This document shows positions 41,601 to 56,600 of a DNA stretch of 64,000 nt, piece after piece (position 1 is the stretch's first letter; every line of letters starts with the position of its first letter). The notes under the pieces were generated by a model. That model was not told where the DNA came from. It was given only the letters and a program-made list of their open reading frames with translations, and did no database searches. The stretch covers positions 68,934,640 to 68,998,639 of the forward strand of contig NC_031769.1 in assembly GCF_001522545.3 (NCBI RefSeq), read 5' to 3'. A program made the translations under genes and the position numbers. Source of the stretch: Parus major. Taxonomy: Eukaryota > Chordata > Aves > Passeriformes > Paridae.

Positions 41601-44600
41601 ATATTTCAGGGGATACCTAAAACCTAGGGTTCTGGGATAGAGAAAAGGAGTCAAATTGTTAGGTCCTGCTCTCCAGGAACTGTCAAGATGGAGGCTTGTA
41701 TTTGTTAATTTAAAATTTTTTGTTCTGGTTGAGTATTCAAGTAACTTGTCTTAAAGCTGGATATGCATAGATGATGTTTTGTGGCATGAAATCGCCTTTC
41801 AGGGGTATGAATTTGACTTGAGCTTGAAAAATTTAAATTATACAGCTCTTAGTGTTTTTAGTTAAATAAAACACCTGGGATATTGAGGTTTTTTTCCTCC
41901 TAGCAAAGAGTTTCAAGAACTACTTAGATGATTATGGTGGCTAAATCAAATGGTGTATAGATGTGAAGAATGGATAATGTTAACATATTCTCAGAGTATT
42001 CTCTCTCAGTGCTGATTAATTAACTGGTGCAACCTTCTGAGGATATTAGTTTTATGCCTTCCCTCCTTAAGGTCAGTTGTCAGATTTTTGGTGCCTACAG
42101 TATGTGTGAAGGCTACACTTTGAGAAAATGCTTATAAGTTTAACTTAGCTTTAATTGTCATTATGTTTGGGATTTTGACAGCTATATAAATGAAATTCTT
42201 TTCTGTATTAAATTGAAGTGCTTTAATACCAATGTTTTGGTTTTTTTAAGCTAATTTTACTCCTGGTGATGCTGGGTCTTTGCTCATGGGAGATGCTAGT
42301 AGCTGTTAGTATTTCACTGAAGTATTTCTTTATGATTAGGCAATTGTCTGTCCACATGACCTCTTTCTTTTTTTAGACAAAAGCATTGATCTGGACTCTC
42401 CTGTGTGCACTCCTGGCAATATTTCCATTAATGCCTGTTGTAGGAAGAGAACCAAACATTCCTCTGGTGTAAGAATCTCATCTTGTTCTTTAAATTTTTT
42501 ATTCCCTCTTTGATTCAAAATTTAGGCTGCCTTTTGGTATATGTGAGGAATTGCATTATTGAAAGCTGGCTGAGACAGGAGTTGAAATTCAGAATTTATA
42601 TAACATGATTATACAGACCTCAGTTATTCACTAATGAGAATTAGAATAGAATTTTAATTCTTTTGCCACATCCATTTGGTCTTTCTGTTATTCTGTAATT
42701 TCTTGTCAAGGGAAACATTTCTCACAATACAAAAATTTGCACATTTTACAGGAAAATAAAGGGGATCATTAAAGGAAAAGCTTCAGTGGGGTGCAAATAT
42801 GGTAAACAGCACTATCATATGTGAATAAAAATTTAGTCAAAAGCAATATACTTTTGACAGCATCTTTCAGAATTTGTCCATGCAATTTTGAACAATCTGT
42901 TTTTGAATAGCACTCTGTACCTAATGAGATATTCAGGGAAATAAAGCAAACAGGATAGGCAGAGCTCTCTTCTTCCTCTGTGTTTCCTGTGTCTCTTCTT
43001 TTTCCACTTCTGCTTCTCTGTCCTGAATCTTCTTTTCTGGTATTGCTTGTCTGATTTTCTACAGCTGTTGATTTCCACTGTTTTTCTAGTACATCTTTAT
43101 CTGTCCCTCTCCTCTTGTGAGCCACTCTTTGGTCATAGGAGAGTTTTCTCATATCTGGATGCAGTCCAGGTGGTTGGCCTGTGGTTAGGCTTTGTAGTTA
43201 CTGCAGAAAGAGTGAATTTACCTTAGGATGCAATGGCTCCTGCTGGCTGGTAGAAGATACCGTGCCTCAACAGAGCCAGGATGCCTGATCCTCAGTGAAA
43301 TATGGGATTTGAGGAGTAATATGTGATTGCAGGTAGAATTACAAGCCCAGATATTTCCAAGATTATTGATATTCTGCCTCAATATTTTTCACTGTTTTAT
43401 AAATCTACCTGTTGAAAACACTTGTAAGTCTCAATCCTTGGGCACATTAGAAATATTCAGCACAGATTTGCTTTGACTGTGTTACAGCCTCTCAGCTGTA
43501 TATACACATGTATGTATTTCTGCTAATCCAAACTATTTTGGTTTTTCTATTCTTTAGAACATTTGTGCACAGCTTACAAATCAAAATGGAATTAAATTAC
43601 CTACAGATCTTTCTCTCTGACACTTCTTTATATTCACCTTGCCCAGGCTGTACATCTTTCTATTTATTCTTTTGATGAAACATTGTACCTTTGAAACACT
43701 GTGTTTGAAACTTTTTGAGGGAGGTTTTGAAGCTGGAAAGGTTTGAAGTAGCAATTAAAAATATATGTATACGTGACACTTCAGGATGTTGCAGATATGT
43801 TGATGGTGGGGGAGAAGATACTTTAGAAAGCCAGTGAGAAATAGGAGTTTCTCCTTCTTGGGCATTGGTGCTATCTGTCAAGTTAGGGTTTTTCAGTACA
43901 TTAATAAAGCTTGTATGGTAGGAGCAGGGAGCTCCTGACTCAGCTTAGTCATAAAAAGGAAACATGGAGGTGAAAGCAGGGTTAGATGATCCAGGAGGAA
44001 CCTGGAGACACTGAATATTCAGGATAGATAAGTACTCCTGGGATTGAATCTGGTGTGGGATGTCAAGTACAAGAAGACAGTGTACAGTAGCAAAAGCAAT
44101 TTTTTATGATGTTTGCTGGTATTTTATTGTTTTGTTTGTTTTTGCAGTATAGCAGCTGGTTTGCTGACCCTCTTGATATCTTTCTTCTCGTTGGCATCTC
44201 TTTGTAAAAATGAAAATAAGTACAGAGATAATGAAGATCTGAAAGTATATTTTTATCAGGTCAGTTGTTACTTTTCAGTAATTCTGAATGTTAGAGGGTT
44301 TTTATGTGCAATTTTTTTACTTTCTAAGAACGTATTTCTACCAAGGCCACAATATTCAAGAAAAAAATGATTGTTCCTAAGAGTTTTCTCCTTGGCTATT
44401 TCAAGAGGACCATGTGCACATATTTAAACATCATCATGCTGTGTTCCCAAAAGCCCATCCTGTGCATAATTATAATGATTGATATAGATGTGCATATAGA
44501 TTTTGATGCTCTGCTTGGAGAGTTTGAGAGTTTCTCCTGCCTTTAGCCTGTTTATATCACTTCCAGTGACCTTTGCAGTAGTTGCATGTGCACACTAAGG

Positions 44601-47600
44601 ACAGACTTGCTGGTTTGGGGGGCTGAACTAGTTCCAGTTTCTGGCTGTAGAAGAACAATGTGAGACTGATACTGAGCTGGTTTTCTGTTGGTTAAGTCTT
44701 CTTTCAGGTGAACTAGAGCTTTGTGAAATAGGTAGGTTTTTTCATGCTTGGAGCTAATTAAGTTGTAGAAAGCTTTAAGGTTCTAATAGTACCTTGCATG
44801 TGTGCTGTCCTCCTTTTATTATTTTTTTCTTTCCCCCAACCAATTACAAGATAATAGTTTTATTTCAGAACCAGCTTTATCTGTTATAATTTAGTGTGTT
44901 CTGGAGTTTCTTGCTGAGCAAAGCAATGCACTCATTATATCAGTGATTTGGGTATGGAGCTAAAATTGGCTGAAAGGAGGAAGGGAAAGAGTAATGAATG
45001 CTTAAAATGACTTTACCTGAGTGTGAATGCATGTAAAATGTGATGGTGATGTGTCTCAATTTTTTCAGCCTACATTTGGAAAAGAGATGTTCCTTTCCTA
45101 AGCATTTAGAACATAAATTTCCAGTATACCCTTAGCAGTGGTTTTCTTGCTGGAATGCCTGAAAAAAGCTAACACTGGGTAGGAAAGTGAGAGAGCAGCT
45201 CAGTCGGCGCTTGGCCAACCTCAACTCACCACACAACTGCTGCAGCATCTCATGATGATGATGAAGTTGATGCATAGTAGAAAGAGCAAACTTAGCGAAT
45301 CAGGAAATTCACTCACAGAGTGATACTGAATTAGATGAAAATGTTCTGCCTGTTTATTCTGGAAGTAACATCTTCATTTTTTTCCCAACTTTTAAGGAGG
45401 TTATAAAGTTCCTCAAATTTCCCCTTAATCAGAAGTTATTTTATGATAATGACATCTAATTACTAGTCTCTATTAGATTTTTGTTTCCATACCTTAGTTG
45501 GGAATGGAAAATATGGGATCCACCATTCACATTTTGATTAAGGAAAGGATTTGGAGGTCAGATTATTCAGATGTAGAGGGATAAAAGGACATTACAAAGG
45601 CATTATATGTGTTTCTAAATAAATATCTTGTTTTGAGGTTAGGTTACATTTAGTTGCTTTGAAATGTACAGAAATGCAAATGGAAAATGCTTGTCAGAAT
45701 ACTGCCATTTCTAGGCAATGGAGTTCCCTAATTCTACTTTTATATTTCCCTTTGAGTTGGACTTTTCAGTGGGAACAGGAAGGGGTACTCTTCAAAAGTA
45801 CTCATTTTGAAATCCTGAGTTTTGATTTACACCTCCCAGACAGTTTTAAAGGTGAGATGAATCCCCTAGTCAGGGGAAAATACCTATTTTGCAGTGACAA
45901 ATAGTGATCAGGCCACTGACATTCAGATGGATAAGTGCACTTAATCAGGTTCCTGCTCTGCTTCTGACAAGGGATTTGTTAAAAGAAGGTTTTGCAGGTC
46001 CCCCATAAGTGGTGTTTGGAGGCAGTCATCAGAAGTTATGCTTTCCTCTGATAATGCTGTTACTTAATGTTTGGGGTCACTGATGAGTTAAGCCTAAGCC
46101 AGACAAAACAATTCTTTGATATTGTGATCTCTGAGAGGTTATTAAGGCTTCAATAATGATGAAAAGAGGAGTCATTCATAATCCATCAGCTAGACTGCTG
46201 CATTGCTCACTATATAACTTAATTTTTTGCTGGAGAGAGCAACAGTTTCTCTTTGCCATCCATTTGAGAGGTGATGTCCAGTTTCTGCCACACTACTGAA
46301 TCATGCCATTGGTTGATCACATTGGACCAGGTTGTTATTCCCAGGATGCTTGGACATTGTGTGTGTTCATGGTGGTCAGTTTATTAGTTTCTTCCTCTAA
46401 ATTAGAATTATAGAATAATTTCAGTTGGAAAAAACCTGTAAGATCAAGTCCAGCCATTAACCTAACACTGCCAAGATCATAACCAAAATATGTTCCTACG
46501 TGCAACATCTACATGTCTTTTAAAATAGAAGTGAACAGTAGGAATCCATGTCATTCTGGTGGAACCAGGGGATAGGAAATGTGTTTTCAACCAGCCTTGT
46601 GCCCAGCTGATGATGCTGGTTCTTCTGCTATTCTGCCTATGGGTCCTTACAATGTTTGATGCTTAGGAGGCTCCCAGCCAGAGCTGCTGGTAGTGTTGGG
46701 ACTGCAGGTGTCACCCTTGGATTCTTCTCTGTAGCTGTGACCTTATGGTGTGTGTGTCTGAGACCTGCTCTTATGTTGTTCAAAAATTATCTCTGAACAT
46801 CGGAGAGGGTTGTGAAGGATGAAGTGGGACAGATTCTTAACTGGAGAACTCTGCATCTCCAGGTTTCTTCTGCTTGGTTCCACAGTCCTGGAGATGTTGC
46901 TGGAAGCCAGGAGCAGTTTGAATGTTACTTAAAATGTGAAGACAAATTCTCAAAAGCACATGCTGAGCCCTGGACACTGGCATAGATTTAGCAGCAGTAC
47001 ACTGTGCTTACTAATGTTCCTAGGCCATCACAAGTCTTCCAAGGCACAGGATATATTATGGAGGGTGACACAAAGTCAGTGCAAAGTGACCATCAGTGTC
47101 TAGGGGATATCAGAGGAATTACCAGAGCTTATGACACTAAAAAGAACTTGATAAGATATATCAAAGGGCATGAATACAGCCAAGTGTCCAAAATAAACAT
47201 CAGAGGTCTACAAGGTCCTATTCCCTGAGCTTTTGGATGCCTGATGTTTTGCCCTTGTTTTTTGATGTCACAGAGAAATATGAGGTACATGTTCTTGTGG
47301 CCTGAAATTAAATAGAAGCAGCAGATACTGAGCACCTGTGAAACTTGTCAAAAAAGAATGCTGATGCTAAATGTATCCTCTGGGCTGATCCCACTAGGTA
47401 TCACTGCAGTCTACAAGGGAAATAGCAGCTATTCATATGGTACAAAGTGATGGATGTGAATGGTGTAGTTGCTGTGCACTAAAAAGCCACAACTGCAATT
47501 ACATCTTGTAATGCAGTTTTAAAGCACATGTTTGCAAAGTACTGTGCATGCTTGATTTGCCTTTTAGTGGAACTACAGAGTTGTGAATAAATAGCAGTAA

Positions 47601-50600
47601 TTGAAAACTTGGCTCAAGCATTTTCATGGATAATTTTCACCTTTCAAAAATAACTGAGTCATGGGGTAATTTTCAAAAGGTTTTCTGCACATACTTGATG
47701 ACTGAATGGTGTCTCCTGAATTAGTCAAAGAAAAAGCCTCTCTAGTTTCTCTGCTTCTGCAAGGCAGAGGGCTCTGCTTGAGGTGGTTCAGTCAGTCAGG
47801 GGGGCAAAAAACCCAACAACTTCTTTCTGTCTTTTAAAAGCCACCTCCAGTTTGTTCTGCTGCTACTTCTCTTCTTACAGGAGCCTTCCTCTTCTCCCTG
47901 TACCTGATTCTGCAGCAAAGCCAAAGGCTCTGCTTGTTCTTTGTGGCTGCTGTTTGAGAACAAGCCCCCCCTTGAAGGACTCGGGGGGGTGTGTGTTTTC
48001 TGTGGTTTGCAGGAGTGTTTAAATAGTTACTCTTGACAAAGAGCATATCATGTCAAATCAGTGGTCCAGGTTACTTGTGTATACTATTTTAAAATAGCAC
48101 AAATAAATAATAAGACTGCTAATAAAAAGTAATCTAGAGAGAAGTTTTGAAAAGCTGGTAATTATAAGTTATAAAGTTACAAATTTTGACACTGTCATTG
48201 ACTTCCTGCTCTTATAGTGATTCAGATGAGGTGTTTATGCAACTCTAAAGCATATTTAGTAAGGGATGGCGAACATCCATACATTAATTTTGTGTTTCAT
48301 TGCCCAATTTCTTTTTTCTAGATGTTCAGTGTTGCACTTTCGACGTATGTTGTGAGCAGTACCCATAACAGTCTTAAGATCAAACAGGGATTACCTGTAA
48401 TGAATCAAATTATTAGCTGGATGACGCTAGGTAAGAAAATCTTCCCTCTCAAATTTCTGTGCTGGCAGTTTGTGGAGTCTGGGGTTGGGTGGGGGATTGT
48501 GTCACTTTTTCATTAGCATCTTATTTTCTTTTATCTGACTGCTGATAATTTTTCTGTATGTTTGCTTTCCTAAGTGAGTTTTGAAAAAAATCTTCTAAAA
48601 TACTATTCCTTTGTATGTTTGTGGTAAAATGCAAATACCTTTGATTTATAAATAGCTTTATCTTTTATTTTGAGTGTTCTGAATATTTTGAAGACCACTT
48701 TTAGGGGATATAACAGCGTAAATTCCCTTTCTGTTTCACTTGGGGGCAGATATGGGTGATCTGATATGTTCTGCTATCAGTCCAGTTGAGCATAGGGAAA
48801 TGACCCAAGGTTGTTGCTGTAATTCAATGTAAACTTGAAACTGCAGCAGATGGCAGTGACCCTTGGGATGTGGAAGTGATTTTGAGAGCAGCCTTGCAAA
48901 ATACCTGTGAAATAATGATGATAGTGTATGTTTGATATCTGTTAGTATCTAATTATTAAAAAAAAAAAGTAATTTGCAAATCTATGAATTTTTTACCACT
49001 GAAAAATCTTAGTGTGATTAAACGGAACAAATGGAATTGTTAGTGGAGTTCTGGAATGCAGTGAAGCAATAATTTTGATATTTCAGCTATAAAATAAAAA
49101 TAATTTCTATAGGCCTCCATTAGAAAATGTTAAGCATTGTTTATCCCTGAGTGATCTGAAATGTGGGATTTCTTTTAGAGCTAAACATATCCCATGTAAA
49201 ATTTGATAGCAGCTTTTTGCTACAAGTCAAGATCAGGAATTTAAGTATAGCTTTATGAAAGAACTGTGGCCCATGTTACCTACTTGCTGGTTGTCTTGTA
49301 CATTCCTGTACTGGTGACATTGTTTTAAGTTAAGCAGATCTTGTCAGTTTTAGCAATCCTGCTTCTGCTTGAGCAAATGGATTCAAGATTAAGTTCAGTG
49401 ATTGTGATCAGTGTGTGTGAGCAATGCTTTCTTAGTAATGTATTTTTCTTCAGAGCGTTTTCCTTTCCATCATGCTCCCCTAACTCTTTGTAGCCTGCTA
49501 AGCTAAATGGGGATCTCTGTGTGGATGAATTTCTTGCAGTTGTAAAGTCAATGAAATCGATGAAGTCCTGCTTGGCTTACTGGAGCAGGAATTGAGTGTA
49601 AAGGTTATATTTCTCTCCTGTGTAAGGATGAAAGAGAAACATTTTTCATCTAAGAGATGATTCAGGCAGTCAAGGAGGTTTATAGTTATAAGGAAAAAGT
49701 ATATTAGAAATTCTCTTTGTTGTGGGTGATGATAAAAATAAAGCTAACAGTGAAGCAAACTCACTGGTACTCAAAATGTCTACTTGCTGCCACAGTAGTA
49801 TTGAATATTTTAGCAAAGTCTTTCAGACTGGAAATAATCATTCTAAGTGAATATGATACACAAGATAGGAGCTTTGTGTACTTGCTGAAATTGCTTTCCA
49901 TAATTAAACACAGAAATAAGCAGGTAAAACACTAAGGCATCCAACATGTCCTCAATACTCCTCTTGAAGAGAAATGCCTTGTCATTACCATAACCAGAAC
50001 TGGCACCTGCCTTGTTGCCAGTGTGTACCACAAATGGGATACCATAAGAATTAAGGTACCAAACTCTACTGAAGCTTTTTCAGGGTTAGTGGGATTGCAA
50101 GTGGTCCAACTCCTCTTTGTCTTTTTGCTCAGTTGTGGAAGAATGGTACTGTTATTGAACCCTCATTTTGTCTATCTGTGTATTTATAAAACTAGAAACA
50201 CACAGTTATCAGTATTTGTGCATAATAATACTGTTTTATTATTGTGTCAGGATAATAATAATACTTCTGAAGTTTCCTAGGGAACTTTTACCCCCCTTCT
50301 CAGTTATTTATCCTGATTAATATGAAACCTAACTGTTTAAATTTTAAATTTGACCTACCTTTTTTTTCTGACCTACCTTTTTGTTTTTTTGAGAAAGACT
50401 GGTGTTTGAGGAGCCAGGCAAATGAATTAGTGACAGCTGGGTTCCTTCAGGCTTGTGCCCAGGTGACTTTAGCTGTAACACTCTATGGTTCATAACTTAA
50501 CTGCAAACATAGAGGCAAAACCAGGATGTGTAACATTAATTCATCTGCTTCCCATACTCTTCAGACCATCTTAATATTACCAGATATTTCTAAATGAATG

Positions 50601-53600
50601 TATATTATGTCTTAAAATTTTCATCTGTGGAAATTTATCATAGCCACTTGCCAAATTTTGAGGAACTTGGAATCACAACAGCATATGGGGGTCATATACA
50701 GAGGTTTGTGTAGGTCAGCCAGAAACCTACAGGTCTTTTTATTATTAGTATCTGATGTATCACATCAGAGATGGAAGAGAGAGACTAATTATCACTTATT
50801 AGCCACTCATCTGTTCTCATCTATGATTGCACTCAGAGTGATGCACATCTGATAGGTTCAGTGTCACTCACAGAGGCCATTTGCCATGCTGACTTTATTT
50901 CCAACTGTTCTGACTTTCAGTGAGGTCCCTGGAGTTCCTACTTGAATTGGACCTTCTTGGAGTCCCTTGAAGTCACTTATTCTGTAAATGTAGCAGTGGC
51001 CCAGGCTGAAAGCCAGGAAATAAAACATCCTGACTCACAGGACTTAGAGACCTCACCTCTCTTTCATTGATATGTTTAATACCAATGTACGCAATGACGA
51101 TAATCACAGTGAGCACATTCTGTAATATCTTATAGTTTTGTATTACTTAGAGTGATTATTAATTTTGACTTACTGTTGATGCAACCTTTGAAAGATTGAG
51201 TAATATGAAGCTACTATACTGCAATGAAGAATCACATGAATGTTATTTGTCAGCATACTTTTTTGTAAGCATGCAATTTTCATATTAAAAAAAAAAATCG
51301 TGTTTAAAGATTAAGTCACAGCAATGTTTGTCCTTCTCCCTTTCTCTTCTTCAATCATTGGCCATCTTTCCCGTTTTTCTTCCTTGTTCCACACTTGCAG
51401 GAGCCCAATTCCTTATCTAATTACAAAGGTTAGAAGGCTAGGTTGGATGGGGCTCTGAGCAACCTGGTCCTAGTGGAAGGTGTCCCTGCCCATGGCAGGG
51501 GGCTTGGAACTAAGTGATCGTTAAGGTCCATTCCAACCCGAGCCTTTCTATGGTTCCAATCCATTGGAGCAGTGGCTTTGTCACTGCAGTCTTTGAGTTA
51601 CCAGATGTCCTCAGGGCCATGGTAAGTGGTTTTCAGAGTAGTATTAAACAGTCAAGTTTGACTGCGTTGTAAGATTGTGCTTCTGCATAATCTTAAAGAC
51701 TTATTAACATTAGTTCATGAGAAATTATGAAGGCTGTGATGTAGAAAGACAGGGAATTAAAATGATACAGAACTGAAATTACTTTTGATGAATGTGAAAC
51801 ATTCCAAACATTGGATTTTCTTTAGCAAAAGTAAGTTCTGAAAATAGAGCATCATATATTATCTGTATTGAATTTCTGTACATAACTTTCCTCAAATCTT
51901 GACATTTTATCTTGTTTTCTGAAGATAAAATGTTTTGCATGTTGTGACTGACAGATCTCTTATTATTATTGCAGTTTCTTCCCCAGTGTTGCTGCTACTG
52001 AGCCCCACATTTCTCTTTGAGAGACTGTTCAGCATATTGCTCTCCCTGATGTCCACCTACCTGCTCCTCAGCACAGGGTACTTCATTCTTACTCTATTTG
52101 AGTTGGTTTTACATATGAAAATCCAGGACTGTATGTGAAACTGCTTCATCTCATGCACATTTAAGTTAAAGGTGTAATATGTGCTTCCAGCATTTATCTC
52201 CTTGTTTAGTTTACTAAATAAAATTTTAGGGGAACTTTCATGTTCTTCCTTGGATTATAAACACAGTTTGTTGACATTCCTTTTAACTAGACAAGGCAGT
52301 GGCTGGAAGGCTGTGTGTTCAAACAGTCTTGCACCAAAATAAGAAAGTCTGGTTTAGTTTATGCCTTTTGTTGTTTTGACGTGTGCTTTTCTGCTTGCAG
52401 AAAAAAGGAAATAGTGTCTCTCACAGCTGCTCAGCACTGGTTATAGCTTAAATGATGTGTGCCAGGAAACAGGTAGTCCTAAAATGAGGGAAAATTGTAT
52501 TTTGAGAGATTTTTGAGGAAGTTGTTTTTTTTTTTTCAAAAGGGATGTTGTTTCCCATAAAGATTAGACCTTGCTTCTTTTTGGATAAAAGTCAATTCCT
52601 CTGATGTTTTAAATGAAGAGAACACTATATCAGCCAGCCCTTTATTTTTACTCAGACTTGGTAACTCTTAAGAGCATAATTAATGGGGAGTATAGGAACT
52701 GTTCTTTCCGCCTCCCCTCCCACTTATCCACTGGATTTAATTACACTGGAAAATTAAGTGGAATGAAACATCTTGCAGCAGACATTTTGCAATAGCTGCC
52801 TCCTGTGGATACTCTCATTTTAGTTGAAACATCTCCTTTTTTTTTTTCCAGTCTTCTACCTTCCCTTCCTCCCACTTCCCCATTAAGATTTTGATCCTAA
52901 TGTTATTCCTGACTGCACATACATTCTTACACTCAGCCTTCTAGCCTGTGCTAGCTACTGGATAAAGCATGGATGTTATTCTCTGAGGCTGGCAATCTCA
53001 CTCTTTCTATTTTGAACCTGCACCAGACCACATAAATGCTGACAGCTCTCTGCTGCCTTCCTACAATTTCCAAATAGATGAAAAAATTTTGGAACAGCTC
53101 TTAAAAGAGAAAACAAAACCCAAGGCACTGGTGCCCGAAGTGTCCAGTGTTTCTCTCCTCAGAGCACTCTTCTATCATGTACTGATAACCCAGCACAATG
53201 CCTGGGTAATTGCAGCCCCTTTCCAGGGGCAGTTAAGTGGAAATACGGAAGCCAGCCGAAGAGCATCATTGCATACAACCACTTGTCACCAATTCTGTTG
53301 AAGGCATTTAATCTGTAGGCAAATGCAGACCATTATAAGGTCTGTAGTGTTACTGACAATGTAACTATTTTGTCTTCATGTTTAGCTGCCTGTGGTTCTG
53401 ATAATTAAAGTGGAAATGTGTTTTCAAAATTTTTTGTTCCAGTTTGAAACTGCTTTGTAGCCCAACAATGCCTAGATTGACTGCAATGATTTCCTTATTT
53501 TTTAGAGAAAGAGGTTTGTCTAAGAAGGAAAAAATAAAAAGGGAAACATTTACAGTCTTGTCAATATCAGTATTACAGTCAGTATCAGTGTTATAATTTT

Positions 53601-56600
53601 ATCCTGAAAGAAAAAAGCCTGGGAGGTACCATGAAGTGCAACTGGATAAACTAAATGTTATCCAATTTCAGTCTACACCCTTATGTGTTCTGGAGGTATT
53701 AATCTCTCACATAAATACACTCATACTTTGGAATCTGAGTGCTGTAGGAGCCAGAAGTACTCCTCAGAGATTGGGGGTGTAGCTACAACAGCTTAGTGGC
53801 CATGGTTAGAGTGTGACTTGATGCCGCTATTGTGAAGTATTGGAATACAGTGAAGAAAAGAACATTTCACTGAATTGAAATGTAATGCTGCTTTTCTTAT
53901 ACAGATGTCTGTTTCCTTAGAACTAAACTGAGATCGCCATGATAAGTTTGTGTGATTAGGTCCTAAAGAGACACAGTCTGTAGCAGCTGTTTAAGTGGAA
54001 CTCTAACCCCTCAGTTCCAAATTGCTCTCATTGAAAAATACTCCATTTTGCAGAAAATTAATTTTGAATGTGGGGTTTTTTTCCTGTTTCTTTTAACTTT
54101 ATTCCAGTTTTGTTAAAATTAAAAAAGGCACTCCTCCAGCATTGTGGCAGCTGTTGAACAAAAAAATGCAAAACATGACAAAGCGGAAGCAAATTCCATT
54201 TCTCCTACTTTTGCCATTTAACTACTTTATGGCTTTAAAATTCAACCAACTGTGGGTGTTTGGAAATGGGGAAAGAAGAGCAAGAATGCCACCAGGTCTC
54301 GGTACATCTTTTGTATGAAGAAAAAATAAAAGAAACATGTCAGTATTTGATGGCAATTAGTTTTCAGCAACTGCTCTTACTATGATTATTACACTACTTT
54401 TCAGATACGAAGCTCTCTTTCCACTGGCACTGTTTGGTTTGATGTTTGTGTGGATAAATATGGAACAAGAAGCACTGCAGCATTATGGTCTTTCACTCAA
54501 ACCAAAGGTACCAGCTCTTGATAGATACATCTATTTAATTAAGAGCTTTATTTTTTTGTTGTTGTTTCTTTGAGGATTTAATAAATATTCTGAGTGGTTT
54601 TCAGAGAGCAACACTTAGCATTTCTTTTCAGTTTGGAAAGCTGGTATTAGCTGTTTCATGAACTAGGAATATGACCCTGTAAGTAAGATTTGTAATTCAT
54701 GTTATTGAAGATATTGCACGTCAGAGCCATTTCTAGGAATCCAGGAAGACAGTTTGACTTAGTAAGAGGCAGTGGTGTGGTCTGTAAGCTACAGAGGTGT
54801 CTCTGTCAAGTGTAGTGGCAATTCAGCAGAAAGGTACAGTAACTCTTCAGGGTAAGTACAGTGTCACTGTACGTTTTTTGGTCTGATCGTGGACTCATGA
54901 GTGAGAGGCTGAAAAGAAATGATTTGAGCCATGCTGCTCACACTGCTACTTAGCTCTTAGGTTAGGTCTAGGGTTGAACAAACTGTGGCTGTGCCACTGT
55001 TTTGGTCAGATCCGAAGTGCCAGTTACAGTGGTTTGGGTCCTGGGAGCCAGGTGGGTGTGCACAGATCTCGCTGGCTTCTCCCAGATGAACCCTCCTGGC
55101 TACACATGCATGGGAGTGGCCAGAGTCACTTGAAGAGAAGTGTTGGTGCACATCTTTCCTTCCTTTTGCAACTCATAAAAATTAGGGAGAAGTCCTGGAG
55201 GTTGAAACCTGAGCCAAGACAGTCATCAGAGTGAACCTGACACATACTGTGGGTCTGTGATGCTCGTGCAAGGGAGACAGTTTTGAAACTTGAGAGAGCA
55301 GGCTTTACCAATTCAAGGCTAAAAAACAGAAATGGAAACATAATTCACTTTCTATTTATGCTACTTTTATGATAATTTGTGTGATTGTTTTTTGTAGCAT
55401 CTGAAGCAATAGGGATGGAATCTGAATATCAAAATTGCAATTAGTGTGATGCCACAATTGCAACTGAAGGTGTTTAGCATCTGTGGGATGTATTTTCTCT
55501 TCCACTCTAGGACCCACTCTATCTTTTGCATCTTGTTGCAAGAGAACTTTGATGCTTGCCTGTTTGCTGTTAGTCTGGTGTTCTCTTCATTGTGAAATAA
55601 AGTTCTATTAAAGTAGTATTAAACAGTGATGAATGCTTTATTAATCAAATCATGCAAATAAAAAGAATGTAGGTAGGCTATAATTATGTTTTAAGTTGTC
55701 ACTCACTGTATGTCAACATTCACTTGAAACTTTTGGTTTAAGTGAAAGGAATAATGGAATACCCCTGCTTCCTGTTTTTACATTAGAAAATATCATCCCT
55801 AGAATGCCTGTTAATGTATGCTGCAAAGTAAATCTTGTATTGGAGAATGCAGCTCAATTCTCTGATGCAGAGAGATTATTTTAAATTAAAATGTTATCAG
55901 TCTTGAATGTTTGTTAATTTGTTTTTTTTCTTTTTCTCTATGTAAAGGGGTTCACTGACCTCTTAAATTCCATGAAGATAATTTCTCTTCAAGTCAAGTG
56001 ATATTGTGCTGAGGACTGAGTAAAAGAGATGGAGATTATTTTACTATTTTCACTCACAAAATAAGTCAAATGAGGATAATTGCAGTCTTTTATTTCTGAG
56101 GATCTTTATCCATATGCTCATGTGAGCAGTGGAAGTGAATGTGTGTAGGAGGAATATTTCTGATGAAAAAAGATGATTATAAGTCTAAGGCATGGAAGTT
56201 CATTTTTAGTGTAGATAACAGTGGAAGCTTCACTGTTCATTTGATCACCTCACTTGTACAGTCTTTCTGACAGATTCATTAATTCATTAAAGTATAATGA
56301 AAACATGGTTTGCAGTCCTTATTATAATACTCTAATAATGGGTGATAGGGAAGTAGGTTTCTTTCTCATTCGTTTCAGTAAAAGTACAGTGCTTCTAGCA
56401 AAGTCCATTAGCTGATGTTTGGTATTGATTCCTTTTGCTGTCTTTCCAGCTTGCTGTTTTCAACTTCACCTGTGCTATGGATATAACTCAGTTTCGACAG
56501 CTCCACCTGGATGATGTCCGGAGGTCCTTCTTCTTTGTATCCTTTGGCTGGTTGCTGCACTCCAGGGCAAAAAAAGGGTTTGTTTCAAAACAACCTGCAA

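Noticed and set aside
42769..43152. 127-codon Arg/Lys/Glu-rich minus-strand ORF
   Set aside because: It follows a pyrimidine-rich + strand stretch (tcttcttcctctg-type), which gives purine-rich codons by composition; no domain recognised.
43975..44000. Possible CR1 3' end (gttagatgatccaggaggaac)
   Set aside because: Only about 20 bases resemble the consensus and the flanks do not continue the match.
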